A stretch of 64,000 bases of DNA from Litomosoides sigmodontis (taxonomy: Eukaryota > Nematoda > Chromadorea > Rhabditida > Onchocercidae), in contig OY718803.1 in NCBI GenBank assembly GCA_963070105.1, positions 3,206,507-3,270,506 on the forward strand, in the 5' to 3' direction. The notes under the pieces were generated by a model that saw nothing but the letters and a program-made list of their open reading frames with translations, did no database searches and was not told the origin of the DNA. The position numbers and the translations under genes were made by a program. This document shows positions 60,701 to 64,000 of the stretch, piece after piece (position 1 is the stretch's first letter; each line of letters starts with the position of its first letter).

Positions 60701-63700
60701 GTGAATGTTTCTTTTTAATTTACCATTTTTAGATGTAAAAGGTTTTAAAAACTCAAAAATTAAAAAGTTGCTGCACATTTCTATTGTCACAGTCGCTGTA
60801 TTGGAAAATTATAAATTTGACATGAAATATAAATTAAAATATTTCAGTTATTTTAATTTATAGATGAAATATCCATAAATTAAAATACCTTAGATTTCCA
60901 ATTAAGTTTTCTTTTTTACATATCAAATAAAAACTTCATCTTCAGGCTGTTCCTTGCTCGCTCTTTGCACTGCTGGATAAAGTAGCTGGTTTATTGAACC
61001 CACCGCAAGGACGTTTTATTAATAAAACTGATGTCCGCCAGTTTGCAGATTCAGACCGTCGTTTGCAGCTTGCTGCTACTACACATGCAATTTCAATGCT
61101 TTCTTCCAGTATCTCAACAATGCAACTGACATCGCTTGGGTCACTTCGAGTGGATCCATCGAATCTTCTTCTAGATGGAATCAGAAAGTTTGCCTTCGGA
61201 ATTGTTATTCCGAAACGATAATACCCTTGCTGAGGTTTCAGGAATCCAGAGCTGCAGAAATAGGCTCAAATCATTTACAAATTTAAGTAGGAGATTTTTT
61301 ATTTTAGGGAATTAGTGGGTCGAATCTGTACAACGTTACAGTCGCAGCTAAGTTCTGATTTGCTTTTGGACGACTTTTTAGCTAAGTTGAAGGATCAGTT
61401 TGCCCATCTACGTGGTGCCTTTGTTTACATGTGTGAACACATTGCAATTAACGGAGCTGCAATATGGCACAACGAATTAGCTCGTGTAATCGGTTATATG
61501 ATTGAGAAAGAATGTAACGCCTTTCTACAATATCCCGTTTGTTTTTCATATTCGTCTAGCAAAAAATATTTTAAATAGGCTATTTTGGTGAATTCAGTAT
61601 ACTTAATATTCAGAAAAAAGACGAATATTTTTTGACATCTCTTTTTCATGTCAGAATCTGTGCTTTACTGATTGGTTGTTAGAGCAATGCATTATAGATC
61701 TCTGAGGAAGAGAGCTTATATCAATCCAGATCAGCGCCTATTCCAAATACTTTGGCACTTGAAGGATCATTAACTCCTCTACATTGTTTATATAGCCGAA
61801 TTTTGAATGCATCAGATCCAAAGTAAGATTGATCTTGTGACTTCTGAAACAGATGAAAAAGTCGATTTTGAAAAGCAAATTTATTTCTAAATTCGAAATT
61901 TGGACTGAGCTTTAATTTTGATCAATAATTCAAGATTGTATTCAGGTCATCGTATTTTGTAAATTCAATGAGGATATGGTGTGATTTAAAAACTAAGAAA
62001 ACAGTGCTATCAAACGAATCTCTCAACGCTGTCCAGGTAGTTTAAAATGGGTCACTTGAAATTTAATCAAAATGTTAACTTATTAGCTGTAGTCAAAGCA
62101 GATGAAAAATAGCAGTAAGCATTTACTCCCCGATAAAACTGGAGCTCTTGATTTGCTTTCTTTTCCCTTATTTGGTTGCTTCTTATTAGTGCAATATCTG
62201 AGTCAGTTAGAACACTGTGCTGCTGGTAGACCGCAATTTCAAATATTTTCGATGTTAATTGTATTCGAGTAACTCGGGCTTTTGTTATTTGAGATAAGGA
62301 CCATGAAAATTTCATTGTGTTCAGGAAGCCCTTTCACCAATGGCCCTACATGCGCTTGATCGGATTGCATCATTTCACATCGTAGAATATTTGTATACAT
62401 TATGTAAACAACTCTCAGAAATATTGTGCTCTGCAATGACTTCAGTGCTAAACGACATTACAATGATGAAAACTGTAGCAGTTGCTGGAAGGCTGAAGAT
62501 TTTCGATAATGCTTTGTCAAAATTTTTGCCAAATTCTTCACGATTTACCGTCATTATCAGTAAAGTATACGTTTCACTCGCTTGTTAGTTCGATTTCTGA
62601 TTAAGTCAAATTCGGTTTATTACACATACAGTCTTACTCGATTGCAAATGTCATGCTGCTAAATGCTATAAGGTGTTCGATTTGTCATGTACTTCATAGA
62701 ATCATGAAACTACTACTGCGTTAATGAAGAGATTTATGCTACTAGAAAATCTAAACTGCTACTAATTGCCCTTTTCATTATTTTTTTTGCATATCTATTT
62801 AAGTATTGAATGAGTTAACAAAGAGATTGGATGAACTAACAACCAGGAGCTTCGTTCTAGATTGGTCAATTGCAACTATTGCGGCAGCAGATATTAGCTG
62901 TCACCCAGTCAGCGTTACGACAGCATTCATCGAATATTTTCAATGCGGTTGCTGCACTTAACGAGTTTTGCTTTTTCAGTTAAAATTCTTTCCGATAGAA
63001 ACTTGAAGACGTCCAGGGATAGAATCTAAAAAAACATTTTGAAAACAATCTTAGAAAGCTCTCTAAAGAAGTTTGGAAGTTTCTGAAAGAAATCCAATCC
63101 TCTTAAGAATTTCCATTCAATTCTTGTTTTTCAAAAATTAATGCTTCACTGTCTATTCAGAGGTGTTATTGGCGATATTCGTGGGCGTCGCAGCGAATGC
63201 GATGCGACTTTTCTTGGTGAATTGTCGATGCTTTTGGAACGTTGCGCCATAACAGACCCATTTATGAAGGCTAGTTTCAGATCAGATTTTTGGTATCGCA
63301 TTTTGCAGGTGGCATTGTTCTTACAGCGGGATTTTTGTTTTTAGGCATCATAACTGGTGTTATTCAATTTTTGAATATTATAGATATATATCAGGAGAGA
63401 GACACCACAACTGTTGACGCCCACAATGTTTGTTATACTTTTGACCGCGATAAGCAGGTTCAATGGTAAATCATTTTCGAATTTTATCTGTTTTTCGCGT
63501 ACTTTTCTTCAATTACTTGCCTAATCAACCCCTCTTGTAGCAGTTGTTAGATTGAAGGATTTCAATTAGCGATGTTTTTCCGCAAGATCAAGAAAATATT
63601 TCGAATTTTTTATTAGGAAAAATTAAGGAAGTTAATTTTAAAACCATGAGTTTGCAGTCCTTAAAAAAAGCGATTCGACGGATATTTCGGCATTTTGTGC

Positions 63701-63953
63701 CGGTTTCGCATGTGTATTATTGCAATTTAATGTTTTACAAGAATTTTTCGAACTCTGCAATATATATTTCTCAGCGATTCTACTAACAACACGTGGAAAT
63801 GCGAAACAACCAACCTTTGTGCATTCTCTTCGCTTCATAGCTCACTATTCTTCTGTACCATTAAATGTAAGTCTTTGATGGACTATTACCAAATCACTGA
63901 GAAGATGAAGTATTATCTCCTAGAAGATTACCATTGCTGCAGTGAAAACTTGA
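56469..63953 (+). CDS. WASHC5: WASH complex subunit strumpellin
   Basis: Twenty-three exons sum to 3294 nt, 1097 aa (human 1159): 56469-56678, 56763-56869, 57036-57117, 57240-57340, 57446-57535, 57834-57909, 58296-58454, 58782-59031, 59145-59275, 59527-59656, 59802-59911, 60153-60319, 60518-60698, 60946-61187, 61308-61536, 61698-61822, 61946-62036, 62325-62564, 62861-62964, 63161-63308, 63384-63465, 63658-63866, 63924-63953. Strumpellin landmarks in order are [13 protein letters not shown] with IIDFSYF, LNMLDAW-type [39 protein letters not shown] and a C-terminal helical block. The protein scaffolds the WASH complex, which activates Arp2/3 on endosomes. The intron 57536-57833 has a GC donor and carries a (TA)43 tract. 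The last 10-codon exon is tentative; a different end beyond the window is possible. Confidence 0.93.
57709..57794. repeat. (TA)43 microsatellite in a WASHC5 intron
   Basis: Forty-three uninterrupted TA units, the longest simple repeat in the window, inside the 298-nt GC-AG intron. Length is likely to be polymorphic or mis-assembled. Confidence 0.95.
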
Positions 63954-64000
63954 ATGAATCTAAATTTTATCATTGAATTTAATTTACAAAGACCACGAAT
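63954..64000. other. Right edge of the window
   Basis: AT-rich sequence after the tentative WASHC5 stop. It is too short to tell 3' UTR from intron. Confidence 0.3.

Noticed and set aside
62093..62267. Possible WASHC5 exon with an open, hydrophobic frame
   Set aside because: The flanking exons join in phase without it and then align with the family without any insertion.
1..64000. Transposons, endogenous viruses, bacterial (Wolbachia-type) insertions, tRNA or rRNA genes
   Set aside because: I looked for transposase or reverse-transcriptase motifs, terminal repeats, intron-free bacterial-like frames and tRNA-like cloverleafs by eye and saw none convincing. A profile search could still find short RNA genes.

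Overview
This is an eukaryotic, AT-rich, intron-dense stretch that I read as a nematode nuclear chromosome, most likely a clade III (spirurid/filarial-type) worm. The basis is that all recognisable genes are conserved animal single-copy genes cut into many short exons by mostly 60-600 nt introns with T-rich acceptors (TTTTCAG or TTTTAG). Several start codons also sit directly behind an unpaired 3' splice acceptor, as expected for spliced-leader trans-splicing. Introns are longer than is typical for Caenorhabditis. I saw no transposon, provirus, rRNA, convincing tRNA, CRISPR array or bacterial gene. The assignment to species level cannot be made from the sequence alone.

Layout. 1-0.17 kb: the 3' end of an unidentified plus-strand gene. 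1.6-5.0 kb (-): PRPF4, a U4/U6 snRNP protein. 6.2-9.3 kb (+): NOB1, the 18S rRNA 3'-end nuclease. 10.5-12.1 kb (+): an RNF126/RNF115-type ubiquitin ligase. 12.7-26.8 kb (-): POLE, the DNA polymerase epsilon catalytic subunit, in 40 exons. 28.5-30.8 kb (+): SLC35C2-type transporter. 31.6-33.7 kb (-): inositol hexakisphosphate kinase. 35.8-38.5 kb (+): syntrophin. 39.1-40.6 kb (-): FCF1/UTP24. 41.0-42.2 kb (+): NDUFS4 of complex I. 43.0-43.6 kb (+): a short SS18-type protein. 44.3-46.9 kb (-): pyruvate dehydrogenase phosphatase. 49.3-53.1 kb (+): an ORP9-type oxysterol-binding protein. 54.1-55.0 kb (+): PSMG4-like proteasome chaperone. 55.6-56.0 kb (+): SDHAF4. 56.5-63.95 kb (+): strumpellin (WASHC5).

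The exon chains were built by hand. Introns were removed so that the reading frame stays open and family motifs stay contiguous, and each full chain sums to a multiple of three. The genes do not form one pathway. Themes that recur are ribosome small-subunit maturation (two PIN nucleases, NOB1 and FCF1), mitochondrial energy metabolism (NDUFS4, SDHAF4, pyruvate dehydrogenase phosphatase) and membrane or endosome biology (ORP9, SLC35C2, WASHC5). Gene pairs are mostly divergent or convergent; the run ORP9-PSMG4-SDHAF4-WASHC5 is co-directional.

The most interesting signals are unusual gene-structure features rather than a new system. Three GC-AG introns are well supported and two more are likely. 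FCF1 appears to have a one-codon first exon. Read-through of an ORP9 exon would make a PH-domain protein with a membrane tail in place of the sterol-binding domain. The SS18 homolog is very short. I did not find a previously undescribed multi-gene system here.
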